Shown in pieces: positions 52,886 to 64,000 of a stretch of 64,000 bases of DNA. Position numbers and translations under genes: made by a program. This stretch comes from Williamsia sp. DF01-3. Lineage in GTDB: Bacteria > Actinomycetota > Actinomycetes > Mycobacteriales > Mycobacteriaceae. Numbering within the stretch: position 1 is the first letter of the stretch; each line of letters starts with the position of its first letter. The stretch lies in the NCBI RefSeq assembly GCF_023051145.1, contig NZ_JALKFS010000005.1, positions 1,674,001 to 1,738,000 on the forward strand. Reading direction: 5' to 3'. The notes under the pieces are model-generated. The model searched no databases, had not been told where the DNA came from, and worked only from the letters and a program-made list of their open reading frames with translations.

Positions 52886-53926
52886 TCAGGTGTTGCCACT
52901 GCTCCGGACACCGAGCAGCACATCTTCCCAGGTCGGCACGGCGGGTTTGCGGCTGTTGCGAGCACGCTTACGCGGCGCGGGTGGCTGCTGCTCGGCCGCA
53001 GGGGCCTCCGGGGCGTCGTCGTGGTCGTGGTGGTCGTCATGATCGTCGGTGGTGGTCGGCGCGGGCTCGGTGATCGTCGGCTCGCTGTCGACCTGCGGCG
53101 CGGGCACGGGTTCGGCCCGCCTCGCCGGTATGCGTCGGGCCGTCTGGGCACCGGTCAGGGAGTCGGCGTCCACGGTCACGGCTTCGGTTCCGTCGGATTT
53201 CACGGTCAGACGTGCGGGCCGCGAGACGGGTGTCACCTGTGCCGCAGGGGGAGGTGTGTAGTCGAAGGCGAGCTCGGGGTGGTCGTAGTCGTAGGTGTTG
53301 TCCTCGGAAACCGGCGCGACGGCGATCACGCTCCGCAGCGGCCGGCTCATGTCCGGATCAGTCAGCTCGTCGGCCACTTCGTCGATGGCCTCGACGGTGC
53401 CCGAGTTGGACCCCGGAACGTAACGCCAATGCGCGCGGTTCACCGACCGGCCGACCCGCCAGCTCACCTGCACCACCCAGCGGTTGTCGTCGCCCTTCCA
53501 GGCGTCCCACTCGGTGTCGTCCGGGTTGTGCCCGCGGGCTCCGAGTGCGGCGGCGACCACCTCTGCCAACGTGGACAGTGCCGGACCGTCGTAGCGGAGC
53601 GGGTGCGCTTGAGCGGCGAGTTCGGTGGCACGTGCGCGTTCGAGGAGAACCGGATGCGCAAAACGCTCGACGCGATCGATGGGCACGCCGGCAGCGGCGG
53701 CGACCTGGGCGACCGACGCCCCGGAGCGGATGCGCGACTGGATCTCTCGCGGACGCAGCGTGCTCTCCATCTCGATCTCGATCTGACCCATCCGGGTCAG
53801 ATCGCCGCGAGCGGCGGCGCGCAAGGTGTCGTCGGCGGGGATGCGGAACTTTTCGCTCGACTCGGTGTCCTGCAGGATCACCTTTTTGCCGTCCGGCTCC
53901 AGGCCGATGACTCGAAGCTCACGCAT
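52886..53926 (-). CDS. sepH: Cell division protein SepH (DUF3071)
   Basis: From ATG 53926, preceded by AAGGAGGAG, the protein has 346 residues. The N-terminal DUF3071/HTH domain reads MRELRVIGLEPDGKKVIL, then LRPREIQSRIRSGASVAQVAAAAGVPIDRVERFAHPVLLERARA, then a WRYVPGSNSGTVEAIDEVAD segment. A Pro/Asp/His-rich low-complexity linker and the conserved C-terminal PTWEDVLLGVRS follow. SepH binds FtsZ and helps divisome assembly in actinobacteria. Confidence 0.93.
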   Translation of the reverse strand: MRELRVIGLEPDGKKVILQDTESSEKFRIPADDTLRAAARGDLTRMGQIEIEMESTLRPREIQSRIRSGASVAQVAAAAGVPIDRVERFAHPVLLERARATELAAQAHPLRYDGPALSTLAEVVAAALGARGHNPDDTEWDAWKGDDNRWVVQVSWRVGRSVNRAHWRYVPGSNSGTVEAIDEVADELTDPDMSRPLRSVIAVAPVSEDNTYDYDHPELAFDYTPPPAAQVTPVSRPARLTVKSDGTEAVTVDADSLTGAQTARRIPARRAEPVPAPQVDSEPTITEPAPTTTDDHDDHHDHDDAPEAPAAEQQPPAPRKRARNSRKPAVPTWEDVLLGVRSSGNT

Positions 53927-54073
53927 CTGCTCCTCCTTCACGTCAGGGAGCCAGCCTTACACTTGCGTCGGTCTGCATTAGCGACAGCGTAATGCAGATT
54001 CAGCAGATCGCATGCTGTGACACGCCCGAAAAATCCCAGCTCAGCGGGGGTGTGTTGAGCGATGGTTTGGCCT

Positions 54074-55216
<1,143 letters not shown>

Positions 55217-55235
55217 CTAGAGACCGCCCCCGACC

Positions 55236-55301
55236 CCGATGATGGTGGGTTTTGGCGAACGCGACCTGGGGTTTTGTCCGCCCGAACCCACCACTTCCGG
55301 G
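55236..55301. repeat. 66-bp palindromic dispersed repeat, copy 2
   Basis: This copy aligns over 66 bases with the reverse complement of 38148-38213, sharing the first 16 and about the last 22 bases with small changes. It fills the gap between serC and citA, ending at the citA stop. Terminal arms GGTGGGTT and AACCCACC make it palindromic. Confidence 0.8.
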
Positions 55302-56426
55302 TCAGCCGGCGATGGTGGCCCAGCCTTCGACGTCTTCTGGGCGACGAGGTGCGGCGCCCACGTACAGCGCGGCAGGACGGACGAGTTTGCCCAGACGCTT
55401 CTGTTCGAGGATGTGTGCGCACCAACCGGCGGTGCGCCCGCAGGTGAACATGGCGGGCATCATGTGCGGCGGCACCTCGGCGAAATCGAGGATGACCGCG
55501 GCCCAGAACTCCACGTTGGTCTCGATGGCGCGGTCGGGGCGGCGCTCGCGTAGTTCGGTCAGTGCGGCCTGCTCCAGAGCGGCAGCAACCTCATAGCGAG
55601 GGGCATTGAGTTCCTGGGCCGTGCGGCGCAGGACCCGGGCCCGGGGATCTTCGGCGCGGTAGACGCGATGCCCGAAACCCATCAGCTTTTCTTTGCGGTC
55701 GAGGATGCCCTTGACCAGGCCGCGGGCATCGTCGGTGCGCTCGACCTCTTCGATCATCGGCAGCACGCGGGCCGGTGCGCCGCCGTGCAGCGGGCCGGAC
55801 ATCGCGCCGATGGCACCCGACAGCGAGGCCGCGACATCGGCGCCCGTGGAGGCGATGACGCGGGCGGTGAACGTGGAGGCGTTCATGCCGTGCTCGGCGG
55901 CGCTGACCCAGTAGGCATCGATGGCGCGGATGTGCGCGGGGTCCGGCTCACCCTTCCATCGGGTCATGAAACGTGCTGTGACGGTGTCGCATTCGTCGAT
56001 CACGTCCTGCGGCACGGCGGGACGATGGATGCCGCGTGCCGACTGGGCGACGTACGACAGCGCCATCACCGAGGCGCGGGCGAGGTTGTTGCGTGCGGTG
56101 GACTCGTCGATGTCGAGCAGCGGCTTGTAGCCCCAGATCGGAGCCAGCATGGCCAGCCCGGCCTGTACGTCGACGCGGACGTCTCCGGTGTGGATGGGCA
56201 GCGGGAAGGGTTCGGCCGGGGGAAGGCCGTCACCGAACTTCCCGTCCACCAGCAGCGCCCAGACATCGGAGAAGGTCACGTTGTTCTCGACCAGGTCTTC
56301 GATGTCGACACCGCGGTAACGGAGGTTTCCGCCGTTCTTGTCCGGCTCGGCGATCTCGGTGGTGAAGGCGGTGACGCCCTCGAGACCTTCGACGAATCCG
56401 TCCGGTACCTGCACATTGACTGCCAT
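55302..56426 (-). CDS. citA: Citrate synthase (CitA-like, second type)
   Basis: From ATG 56426 the protein has 374 residues. Active-site residues are visible: [11 protein letters not shown] (His), [15 protein letters not shown] (His/Arg) and [14 protein letters not shown] (Asp). It corresponds by position and size to mycobacterial CitA (Rv0889c). Another citrate synthase gene begins at 63317 on the other strand, so the organism has two. 2-Methylcitrate synthase activity is an alternative. Confidence 0.88.
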   Translation of the reverse strand: MAVNVQVPDGFVEGLEGVTAFTTEIAEPDKNGGNLRYRGVDIEDLVENNVTFSDVWALLVDGKFGDGLPPAEPFPLPIHTGDVRVDVQAGLAMLAPIWGYKPLLDIDESTARNNLARASVMALSYVAQSARGIHRPAVPQDVIDECDTVTARFMTRWKGEPDPAHIRAIDAYWVSAAEHGMNASTFTARVIASTGADVAASLSGAIGAMSGPLHGGAPARVLPMIEEVERTDDARGLVKGILDRKEKLMGFGHRVYRAEDPRARVLRRTAQELNAPRYEVAAALEQAALTELRERRPDRAIETNVEFWAAVILDFAEVPPHMMPAMFTCGRTAGWCAHILEQKRLGKLVRPAALYVGAAPRRPEDVEGWATIAG

Positions 56427-56565
56427 CGATCGCACTCCTCGCGGTTCGAGCTGCACACTGCGGCCGCGCTGTCACCCGCGGTCTCGGGGCACCGACTGCC
56501 GTACTTGCATATGGACTGTAGTAGCCCGTTCCAGCCGCGGTTACCCGGGAGTAGCGTTATTCGTC

Positions 56566-57273
56566 GTGACGAACGAACCGGTGGATCTGTCGAGCATGCG
56601 GGTGGCCTATTCGGCATCGGGCGGTGACGACGCGGCGGGTGCGGACGGGGTTCGCGGCAACCTCGACCCGAGCTGGCTCGCAGGGGATCCGCCGTGGCTG
56701 GCCCTGTTCGGTCAATGGCTGCGCGAAGCCATCGATGCCGCGATCGCCGAACCCAATGCGATGGTCCTCGGCACGGTTGATGCCGACGGCCATCCGTCCA
56801 CCCGCACGGTGCTGTGCAAGGCTGCCGATGCCGACGGCGTGGTGTTCTTCACCGGCTACGACTCCGACAAGGCGAACCATCTGGCGTCCACTCCGTATGC
56901 CTCGGTCACCTTCCCGTGGATCGGGATGGAGCGGCAGGTGCACTTCCGCGGGCCCGTCAGCAAGGTGCCCGCCGAGGCCACCGAGAACTACTGGGTCAGG
57001 CGGCCACGTGGTTCTCAGCTCAGTGCCTACGCGTCCGAACAGTCGGCACCCATCGAGTCACGCACGGCGCTCGAGGAGCGTGCGGCGGCGATCGCCGATC
57101 AATTCGGCGGCGCGGACGGAGATCAACCGGTTCCGGTGCCGCCGCGCTGGGGTGGCTATCGCCTGACGCCCACCGAGGTGGAGTTCTGGCAGGGCCGGGC
57201 CAACAGGTTGCACAACCGGGTTCGGTGCACGCTCGTCGACGGACGTTGGCGCAGTGTGAGATTGCAGCCGTGA
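56566..57273 (+). CDS. pdxH: Pyridoxamine 5'-phosphate oxidase
   Basis: The 235-residue protein has the PdxH pattern: [105 protein letters not shown] and the terminal WRSVRLQP. It makes pyridoxal phosphate with FMN and O2. The gene diverges from citA. GTG start at 56566. Confidence 0.94.
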   Translation: MTNEPVDLSSMRVAYSASGGDDAAGADGVRGNLDPSWLAGDPPWLALFGQWLREAIDAAIAEPNAMVLGTVDADGHPSTRTVLCKAADADGVVFFTGYDSDKANHLASTPYASVTFPWIGMERQVHFRGPVSKVPAEATENYWVRRPRGSQLSAYASEQSAPIESRTALEERAAAIADQFGGADGDQPVPVPPRWGGYRLTPTEVEFWQGRANRLHNRVRCTLVDGRWRSVRLQP

Positions 57274-57331
57274 CACCGACCACGCTCACCTGGCAGGTCC
57301 TGCCGGGTTCGGGTTCCGGGGCACGGACGAG

Positions 57332-58596
57332 GTGACACGCCGGTTCCTCGCCGACACCACCCCGCTGCAACACCCTGATTTCCGACGCCTGTGGTGGGCG
57401 AACATCGTCACGGTCATCGGTGCGCAACTGACGGTGGTGGCGGTTCCCGCACAGATCTATCAACTCACCGGCAGTTCGGCCTACGTCGGGCTGACCGGAT
57501 TGTTCGGCCTTGTCCCACTGGTGATCTTCGGCCTCTGGGGCGGGGCGGTCGCCGATGTGATGGACCGGCGAATCCTGTTGATCATCACGACATTCGGGTT
57601 GATCGCGACCAGCGCTCTGTTTTTTGTGCAGTCGGCGCTTGGCTTCGGCAACGTGTGGTTCATCCTCGTCGTGTTCGCGGTACAGCAGGCCTTTTTGCGG
57701 TCAATCAGCCGACGCGGTCGGCGATCCTGCCCAAGTTGATGTCGAAAACCGAACTGCCCGCTGCCAATTCGCTGAACATGACGGTGATGCAGGCCGGCGG
57801 GATCGCCGGCCCGCTGGTGGGTGGGGCGCTCATCCCGGTCCTGGGTTATTCCGTGCTGTACCTGGTGGACACGTTGTTCCTGTTCGCCACGATCTGGGCG
57901 GTGATCCGGTTGCCGTCGCTGCGTCCGGAGGGACCGGACAAACGGGGCACGCCGGGCTTGAAGTCGGTGATCGAGGGGTTCCGCTATCTCGGCGGTCACA
58001 AGGTCTTGATGATGTCGTTCCTGGTGGACCTGATCGCGATGATCTTCGGTATGCCCAGGGCGCTGTTCCCGCAGATGGCGCACGAGAGTTTCGGCGGACC
58101 AGACGGCGGCGGTGTGGCCTTCGCTCTCTTGTTCTCGGCCATCGCCGCGGGTGCGGTGATCGGGGGAGTGTTCTCCGGCTGGGTCTCGCGGGTGCAGCGT
58201 CAGGGTTACGCGGTGATCATCTGCATCCTCATCTGGGGTGTGGCGATCACCGGGGTGGGGATCTGTGTCGGGTTCGCCTCAGGGTCGGCGTTGCCGATGC
58301 TCCCGATCGCGGTGGCGTTGCTCATGGTCGGCGGCGCGGCCGACATGGCGTCGGCAGCGTTCCGGATGTCGATGCTGCAGGCGGCCGCGAATGACGATGT
58401 GCGAGGCCGCCTTCAGGGCGTCTTCATCGTTGTCGTCGCGGGCGGGCCGCGTATTGCCGACGTCGCACACGGCGCCGCGGCCGCATCGGTCGGCACCGCC
58501 GTCGCCACCGCCGGCGGCGGCATCCTCGTTGTGATCGGAACAGTTCTCGCTGCCCTCGCCGTCCCCGCCTTCGTCCGCTACCGCATCACGCGCTGA
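57332..58596 (+). pseudogene. MFS transporter (EntS-like), frameshift in a T run
   Basis: Frame one (57332-57739) covers the first four membrane segments, and frame two (to 58596) the rest; together about 421 residues. The break is at the T5 run 57692-57696: a sixth T changes AFLRSISRRG to AFFAVNQPTRSAILPKLM, the expected family sequence. The protein resembles EntS/MFS_3-type exporters (HPDFRRLWWANIVTVIGAQLTVVAVPAQIY at the start). Substrate unknown, perhaps a siderophore or drug. Confidence 0.88.
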
Positions 58597-58613
58597 CGAT
58601 CACCCGCTGACGA

Positions 58614-59957
58614 TCACCGGGCCGCGGCGCGGGTGCGGCTGGGGGCCGAATCCTTGAGCAGGCCTGCGGTGTACCCGACAACCTGGGGGTCGGCCATCGC
58701 CTTCCACCGCGGCGCGAGCAGTTTCATGTAGCGCTCGACGTAGAGCAGCTGCTTGCCGACGAGTACCAGTTCACGGGGGAGTCGGGCGTCGTAGTTCTTG
58801 GCGAGGTTCGCGAGTTGGCGGCCCAGGTCGGCGTACGCCATGTTCCCCAGTTCGGTTCCGCCGATGGGAGCAGCGACGCGTCGCAGGTCCTTGGCGGTCT
58901 CGCGGACCGAACCCGGTTTCCCGAATGTGCCGAGGGCAGCCAGGGCCTGACCGGCGGCCTCGTAGTTGCTGCGCATCAGGTTGCCGAGCAGTTCGCGGAC
59001 GATCATGCGGGTGCTGTCGTCGAAGCGGCCGACGATGCCCCAGTCGAGGAACACGATGCGCCCGTCGGCGTCGACGAGAACGTTCCCGGCATGCAGATCG
59101 CCGTGGAAGATCCCGTCGGTGAAGGCCGACTCGAGCAACGACATCAGCAGCGTCTTGACGATCTCGGTGCCGTCGTGACCCGCGCGGCGGATGGCCTTGA
59201 CGTCGTCGATGCGAATGGCGTCCACCCGCTCGAGGGTGAGTACCCGCTCGGTGGTGTGGTCCCAGTACACCTTGGGAACACGCACTTTGTCGGCGTACTT
59301 CGACCCCGAGATCGCCGCGGTCCACTCCTCCATGGCGGCCGCTTCGGTGCGGAAGTCCAGCTCGGAATGGAGGTTGGCGGTGAAGTCCTCGATCACCGCT
59401 CTGGCGCTGAGCATGCGTCCGTACGACGACAGTTCCACGAGCGCGGCGGTGCGCTGCAGGATCTGCAGGTCGGCGGCCAGCCGGGCCTTGATGCCGGGGC
59501 GCTGGATCTTGACGACCACCGACTCGCCGGTCTTCAGCGTCGCGGTGTGGACCTGTGAGATGGACGCGGAGGCGATCGGCTCGGCGTCGAAGTCGTCGAA
59601 CACCTCGTCGGGGTCGCGGCCGAGCTGACTGGTCAGCAGCGCACGAACCTGCTCGGGGTCGGCAGGGGGCACCCTGTCGAGCAGCGACCGGAACTCATCG
59701 GAGAGCACCTTGGGGAACACGCCTGGACTCGAGGCGATGAGCTGCCCGAGCTTGACGTAGGTCGGGCCGAGGGCGGCGAACGTGTTGCGCGTCTCGCCGG
59801 CTCCGATTGCGGCCGCGTCCTGCTTGTGGCGTACCCGGGTGGCGAAGCGCGCGCCTCCGCAGACGGCGTGCCAGGCAGTGGCGCCGATGCGCGCTGCCTC
59901 GGTGGTCAGCGGCACCTTCTGCAGTGTCGGTCGTGGCTCGGCTGTCGTGATGGTCAT
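58614..59957 (-). CDS. ABC1/AarF (UbiB-like) atypical kinase
   Basis: From ATG 59957 (GGAGGACC before it) the protein has 447 residues. Family marks are TYVKLGQLIASSPGVFP (KxGQ motif), PIASASISQVHTA (Ala-rich loop), VVKIQRPG (Lys), FHGDLHAGNVLVD and VFLDWGIVG. Two short hydrophobic stretches occur near the C-terminus. ABC1 kinases/ATPases are linked to isoprenoid quinone metabolism. Confidence 0.92.
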   Translation of the reverse strand: MTITTAEPRPTLQKVPLTTEAARIGATAWHAVCGGARFATRVRHKQDAAAIGAGETRNTFAALGPTYVKLGQLIASSPGVFPKVLSDEFRSLLDRVPPADPEQVRALLTSQLGRDPDEVFDDFDAEPIASASISQVHTATLKTGESVVVKIQRPGIKARLAADLQILQRTAALVELSSYGRMLSARAVIEDFTANLHSELDFRTEAAAMEEWTAAISGSKYADKVRVPKVYWDHTTERVLTLERVDAIRIDDVKAIRRAGHDGTEIVKTLLMSLLESAFTDGIFHGDLHAGNVLVDADGRIVFLDWGIVGRFDDSTRMIVRELLGNLMRSNYEAAGQALAALGTFGKPGSVRETAKDLRRVAAPIGGTELGNMAYADLGRQLANLAKNYDARLPRELVLVGKQLLYVERYMKLLAPRWKAMADPQVVGYTAGLLKDSAPSRTRAAAR

Positions 59958-60186
59958 GGTCCTCCGCATGCGACTTGTCGCCGGGGCAGGCCGTCCCGGT
60001 TTTGGGGACGGCCGATGGTCGATGCTCCGCCGGACATGGTAGGGCATCTGGCCGTGAGCGCCAGTCGGCTTGTCTCGGTGCTGCAGGACTAGTCGAATCC
60101 CCAGGTGGCCGCGTTACGGTCGACCGGTGTGGTCTTCATGACACCGGTGATCTTCATGACGCTGGGCCCGAAGCCCGGTCGAGCTC

Positions 60187-61203
60187 TCAGGGTGCGGTCT
60201 CGTTGGACTGCCAGGGCAGGTTTGCCCTTCGCGCCGCCGTCACCGGGCAGTAGTGCATCGGCTCGCCACGGACGGCTTCGGGAGGCAGATTGCGCACCGG
60301 GGTGTCCAGCAGTGGTGCGTCGGCGGGCACGGCTCCGGCCAGCCGATCCCAGGCGTCGCGGCAACGTGGATGTTTGCGGTAGCGCTCGGGCAACAAGTGC
60401 ATGAAGGTGTTGACGGCCTTGCCGAACCGGCGGAAACGGCGTTCGTCACGTTCTGACCACGTGAAGCCCATGAGATCGCGAACCGGCTGGTCGTACAGGC
60501 CCACCGTCAGCCAGGTGAAGAACCGTTCGGTGGGGCGGACCAGTTGTTTCCAGATCGGCCGGGGCATCCACGACATCCACGGGGGCGGCGGCAGTTCGGA
60601 GATGTCCAGTACCGTGCGGACGGCGGGATGATCTTGAAGGACGTTGCGGCACATGTCATCCCAGTACTCGAGGAACTCCTCGTAGGTATCCGGGCAGGGC
60701 CGGGTGCTCACCCCGTACATCGCGTACCAGGTGCGTGACTCCTCGAACAGCTGACGTTTCTCCGCTTCGGTGATCGGTGGTCCGAAGACCTCCGCGCACC
60801 GGATGTTGCCGTACCAGAAGGTGGCGTGCGCCCAGTAGAAGACGTCTGGATCGAGCGCGTGATAGCGGCTGCCGTCAGGCATCGCACCCTTGATCTCGCG
60901 GTGGTAGTCACGAACCTCGCGGCCGGTGTCCTCGGTACCGTCGAACACCACCCCGATGATCGGATAGAGCGACCGCATCAACCGCTCCCAGCGTTCGCCG
61001 AAGAAGTCGGAGTGCTCCCACACTGCCGCACCGAGCTTGGGGTGCATGTTCTGCATCGAGCCCGACCACAGGCCGATGAGCATCCCGTGCCAGCCGCCGA
61101 AGAACTTCCAGGTCACCGAATCCGGGCCGAGCAGTTGTGGCACGGGCTCTGATGCGGGCGGGGCGGGCGTGGTGATCGGTCGGGTATCGCGCAGGTCGGT
61201 CAC
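60187..61203 (-). CDS. Oxygenase MpaB-family protein (DUF2236)
   Basis: The protein has about 338 residues from GTG 61203, which has GAAGG 9 bases upstream; ATG 61212 is the alternative. It has the DUF2236/MpaB pattern: SVTWKFFGGWHGMLIGLWSGSMQNMHP, YHALDPDVFYWAHATFWYGNIRCAEVFG and HLLPERYRKHP. Conserved His and Arg residues are thought to bind heme in related latex-clearing or MpaB enzymes. Substrate unknown. Confidence 0.87.
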   Translation of the reverse strand: MTDLRDTRPITTPAPPASEPVPQLLGPDSVTWKFFGGWHGMLIGLWSGSMQNMHPKLGAAVWEHSDFFGERWERLMRSLYPIIGVVFDGTEDTGREVRDYHREIKGAMPDGSRYHALDPDVFYWAHATFWYGNIRCAEVFGPPITEAEKRQLFEESRTWYAMYGVSTRPCPDTYEEFLEYWDDMCRNVLQDHPAVRTVLDISELPPPPWMSWMPRPIWKQLVRPTERFFTWLTVGLYDQPVRDLMGFTWSERDERRFRRFGKAVNTFMHLLPERYRKHPRCRDAWDRLAGAVPADAPLLDTPVRNLPPEAVRGEPMHYCPVTAARRANLPWQSNETAP

Positions 61204-61366
61204 GGGAGACATCCTTCGTCGACGGCCGGTGCCGTGGGACACCAATGAGACGAAACTGTAGATCCGTCTCACCGGCAGTGTCAACCGTCTCGGCCGAATG
61301 GATGAAACCTTTTGCCGGGGCGACAACTTCGCATCGCGACCACAGGTGGCGGCTAAGCTGACCGAT

Positions 61367-62277
61367 GTGGCCGGGCACAGCATCGAAGCGGATGGATACA
61401 GCGCACAGATCGCCGCGACCGGCGCCGGGCTGCGGGCCGTCAGATGGCGCGGCCGGCTCCTCACCGAGACCTGGGAGATCGAACCAGGGGTCAAGCCGCC
61501 GCTCTCGTGCGGATTGGTGCTCTCGCCGTGGCCGAACCGCACAGGCGACGGCCGATACACCTTCGACGGCACGTCGTACGAGCTCCCGATCACCGAAGCC
61601 GGGCGGAACAACGCCAACCATGGCTTCGTGCGGATGGTGGACTGGAATGTCCTCGACCAGACCGCGACGTCGGTCACCCTCGGCGTCGCCGTGGGGCAGC
61701 ATCCCGGTTGGCCGTTCGATCTGCAGCTGACCGCGACCTACGCGGTGGGGCCCGATGGCCTCACCGTCACGCACACCACCACCAACACCGGAACCATCCG
61801 CGCGCCGTACGCATTGGGCCAGCACACCTTCGTCCGCGTGGGCGACGTCCCTGCCGACGACTGCTCACTGCAGCTGGCAGCTGAGAAGTATCAGCCGCTC
61901 GACCCCGAACGCCAGCTCCCCGACGGCGACCCCGTCGACGTCGCCGCACCGAGTTCGACTTCCGGACACCACGACGGGTCGAGGGAGTGTGGCTCGACAC
62001 CCCGTTCACCGCGATGGCGGATGACGACGGCATCATCACCCATCGCCTGATCGGCTCGGACGGGACCACCGAACTGTGGACCGACCTCAACTTCTCGTGG
62101 GTCCAGGCGTTCACCGCCGACCCGGGCCACGACCAGCCGTACCCCGGTCGCGGCAGAGCCGTGGCCATCGAACCGATGACCGCGCCGCCCAACGCGCTTG
62201 CCACCGGAACCGATCTGATCGTGCTCGAACCGGGCCAGATCTGGACCGGCCGCTGGGGCCTGCGATTCCGGGAATGA
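61367..62277 (+). pseudogene. Aldose 1-epimerase family protein with a frameshift
   Basis: The first frame gives SPWPNRTGDGRYTFDG, ANHGFVRMVDW (catalytic His) and YALGQHTFVRVG (second His) but goes out of phase at about 61945-61955. The second frame reads EFDFRTPRRVEGVWLDTPFTAM and ends at 62277. Restoring one base joins them into about 303 residues. Likely role is mutarotation of an aldose. Start at GTG 61367 or ATG 61298; neither has a clear ribosome-binding site. Confidence 0.85.
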
Positions 62278-62287
62278 GGGTGGCGCC

Positions 62288-63216
62288 GTGAGAGAAATCG
62301 TCGTGTGTGGAGAAGCGCTGGTGGACCTGGTGCCGTCTGCACCCGGTGCGCTCAGTCCACTCACACCTGCCTTGGGCGGCGGCCCGTTCAACGCCGCGAT
62401 CACCTTGGGCCGGCTCGGGTCCGCGGTGTCGTTGTGCTCGCGGGTGTCCACCGACGCGTTCGGCGATGCGCTCGCTGATGCACTTCGTTCCGCTGGCGTG
62501 AACTCTCTCTGCTGCAACGTGGTCCGGAACCGACCACGCTTGCTCTCACCAGCATCGGCGACGACGGATCGGCGCAGTACAACTTCTATCTGCAGGGCAC
62601 CGCCGACCGGTTGGTCACCGATCCGGGTGAGCTGCCACGCACGGTCGCCGCTCTCGCTTTCGGAACCTTGTCGATGGTCCTCGAGCCCGGCGCAAGCGCC
62701 TACGAGAAGCTCCTGCACCGCAGTCATGGCGAGGGCCGCCTCACACTGCTCGACCCCAACATCCGCGCCGGTGTGATCGATGACCCCGACGCCTACCGCA
62801 AGCGCTTTGCCTCGTGGTTGCCGTCGCTCGACATCGTCAAGGTGTCCGACGACGACGCCGAATGGCTGGCCGACGGCGCCGCCGGAACAGATCCGGACCG
62901 CTGGATCGAAGCCGGCGTGGGCGCGGTTGTCATCACGCACGGCGGCGATGGACTCAGTGTTCGCACGCCCGACCTCACCGCGCATGTACCCGGCCGGAGA
63001 GTCGATGTGATCGACACCATAGGGGCAGGTGACACGATTTGTGGCGCCCTGCTGCACTGGCTGGGGACGCACCGCTTCCTCGACCCCGCGCTGCTCCGCA
63101 CGATGACCGAAAACGACTGGTCAGAGGCCCTGCAGTTCGCCGCCCGGGCAGCCGCGATCACCGTGTCGCGGCCCGGCGCGGACCCTCCGTGGGCGGGCGA
63201 GCTTGAAACCGACTAG
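62288..63216 (+). pseudogene. PfkB-family sugar kinase with a frameshift
   Basis: Frame one starts at GTG 62288 and shows the N-terminal PfkB motif LGGGPFNAAITLGRLG. It leaves phase at about 62505-62515 within the CTCTCTG stretch. Frame two resumes as QRGPEPTTLALTSIGDDG and carries the C-terminal signature DTIGAGDTICGALL with the catalytic Asp. Joined length is about 309 residues. Ribokinase/fructokinase-type activity is likely; it is 10 bases after the epimerase gene. Confidence 0.88.
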
Positions 63217-63316
63217 GTTATTAACCGGGTCGCACGATCGTTACGACGACCCCGGAGGTAAAACACCTGCACCGGTTCACGAGATCGGTGCAGCCCGTCG
63301 AAAAGGGGAGGACCAA

Positions 63317-64000
63317 GTGTCCGCCGAAACAGTGTCTGCCAACGGATCGGCAGCGGAGGCCAAGGCCACGTTCAGCTATCCCGGCGGCGAGATCAAGCTT
63401 CCCATCGTCGAAGCGACAGAAGGCGCCAACGGCGTCGGACTCGGGAAGTTCCTCGCCGAGACCGGACTCACCACGTTCGACGGCGGTTTCGTCAACACGG
63501 CGTCCACCAAGTCCGCGATCACCTACATCGACGGCGATGCCGGAATCCTGCGCTACCGCGGATACCCCATCGAGCAGTTGGCGAAGGGATCGAGCTTCCT
63601 CGAGGTCAGCTACCTCCTGATCAACGGCGAGCTCCCGACCCCGTCCGAACTGGACGAGTTCACCAACAAGATCAGCCGCCACACGCTGCTGCACGAAGAC
63701 CTCAAACGATTCTTCGACGGTTTCCCGCGCAACGCGCACCCCATGCCGGTGCTGTCCAGCGCAGTGAACGCCCTGAGCGCGTACTACCAGGATTCCCTGG
63801 ACCCGAAAGATCCCGAGCAGGTCGAGCTTTCGACCATCCGCCTGCTGGCGAAGCTGCCCACCATCGCGGCGTACGCCTACAAGAAGTCCACCGGACAGCC
63901 GTTCCTGTACCCGGACAACTCGCTGAACCTGGTCGAGAACTTCCTGCGGATGACCTTCGGTTTCCCCGCGGAGCCCTACGAGGTCAACCCGGACGTGGTC
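63317..64000 (+). CDS. gltA: Citrate synthase, 5' part (continues past the window)
   Basis: The GTG at 63317 follows AGGGGAGGA by about 5 bases. The 228 residues seen are the N-terminal half of a type II-like citrate synthase: GEIKLPIVEATEGANGVGLGKFLAETGLTTFDGGFVNTASTKSAITYIDGDAGILRYRGYPIEQLAKGSSFLEVSYLLINGELP, then GFPRNAHPMPVLSSAVNALSAYY and SLNLVENFLRMTFG. Active-site His/Asp lie beyond the end. It is the mycobacterial GltA2 type, the main tricarboxylic acid cycle enzyme. Confidence 0.93.
   Translation, partial: MSAETVSANGSAAEAKATFSYPGGEIKLPIVEATEGANGVGLGKFLAETGLTTFDGGFVNTASTKSAITYIDGDAGILRYRGYPIEQLAKGSSFLEVSYLLINGELPTPSELDEFTNKISRHTLLHEDLKRFFDGFPRNAHPMPVLSSAVNALSAYYQDSLDPKDPEQVELSTIRLLAKLPTIAAYAYKKSTGQPFLYPDNSLNLVENFLRMTFGFPAEPYEVNPDVV

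Noticed and set aside
60123-60160. Small inverted repeat (ACCGGTGT/ACACCGGT) and repeated TCTTCATGAC
   Set aside because: Short and without T-run; could be a weak terminator of the MpaB-family gene but not supported enough.

Overview
The window is about 65% GC and gene-dense, and it is actinobacterial. Gene content and order point to a mycolic-acid-containing Mycobacteriales member, most likely Gordonia. The strongest argument is a long run that, from memory, follows Mycobacterium tuberculosis order: dapC, XPB helicase, helicase-associated protein, moaC-mog-moaE, an rpf gene, moaD-moaA, cspB, MFS, DUF3027, MarR, Eis-type GNAT, TrmH, sepH, serC, citA, gltA. No database search was possible, so genus and synteny are inference.

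Layout. 0-4.2 kb: MOSC protein, a TetR/DHA2-MFS divergent pair, an alpha/beta hydrolase, and a long hairpin between convergent genes. 4.7-15.4 kb: a single-strand RiPP operon that I read as a class V lanthipeptide (lanthidin-type) cluster. It encodes a methyltransferase, an APH-like Ser/Thr kinase, a HopA1-like lyase, two small Cys-terminated precursor peptides, a paired M16 peptidase, an F420-type luciferase-fold reductase, a LanD-like flavoprotein decarboxylase, a degenerate APH-fold protein, a two-gene ABC exporter and an 83-residue orphan, closed by a terminator hairpin. 15.4-32.2 kb: DksA-type zinc finger, small redox and membrane proteins, an RsbQ/RsbP-like stress pair, XdhC, an aromatic-type FAD hydroxylase, YceI, TetR, a class III adenylyl cyclase, AlkB, two CNNM/CorC-type membrane proteins, DapC and an ECF41 sigma factor. 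32.2-64 kb: the conserved core region with DNA repair helicase, molybdopterin biosynthesis, resuscitation-promoting factor, Eis-type acetyltransferase, SepH, SerC, two citrate synthases, PdxH, AarF-type kinase, and carbohydrate-modifying enzymes.

How the genes work together. In the RiPP operon the kinase and lyase should dehydrate Ser/Thr of the two precursors. Cyclisation gives thioether rings, the LanD-like enzyme decarboxylates the C-terminal Cys toward an Avi(Me)Cys ring, the reductase may make D-amino acids, the M16 pair removes leaders, and the ABC pair exports. Seven of its junctions are 4-base stop/start overlaps, and no regulator lies inside. The rpf gene carries a ydaO-type (c-di-AMP) riboswitch and a CRP-like palindrome upstream.

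Caution on quality. Eight genes outside the RiPP operon are interrupted by single-base frameshifts, several in runs of five identical bases where six would restore the protein. This looks like residual assembly error rather than gene decay. I saw no tRNA, rRNA, CRISPR array, transposase or phage gene.
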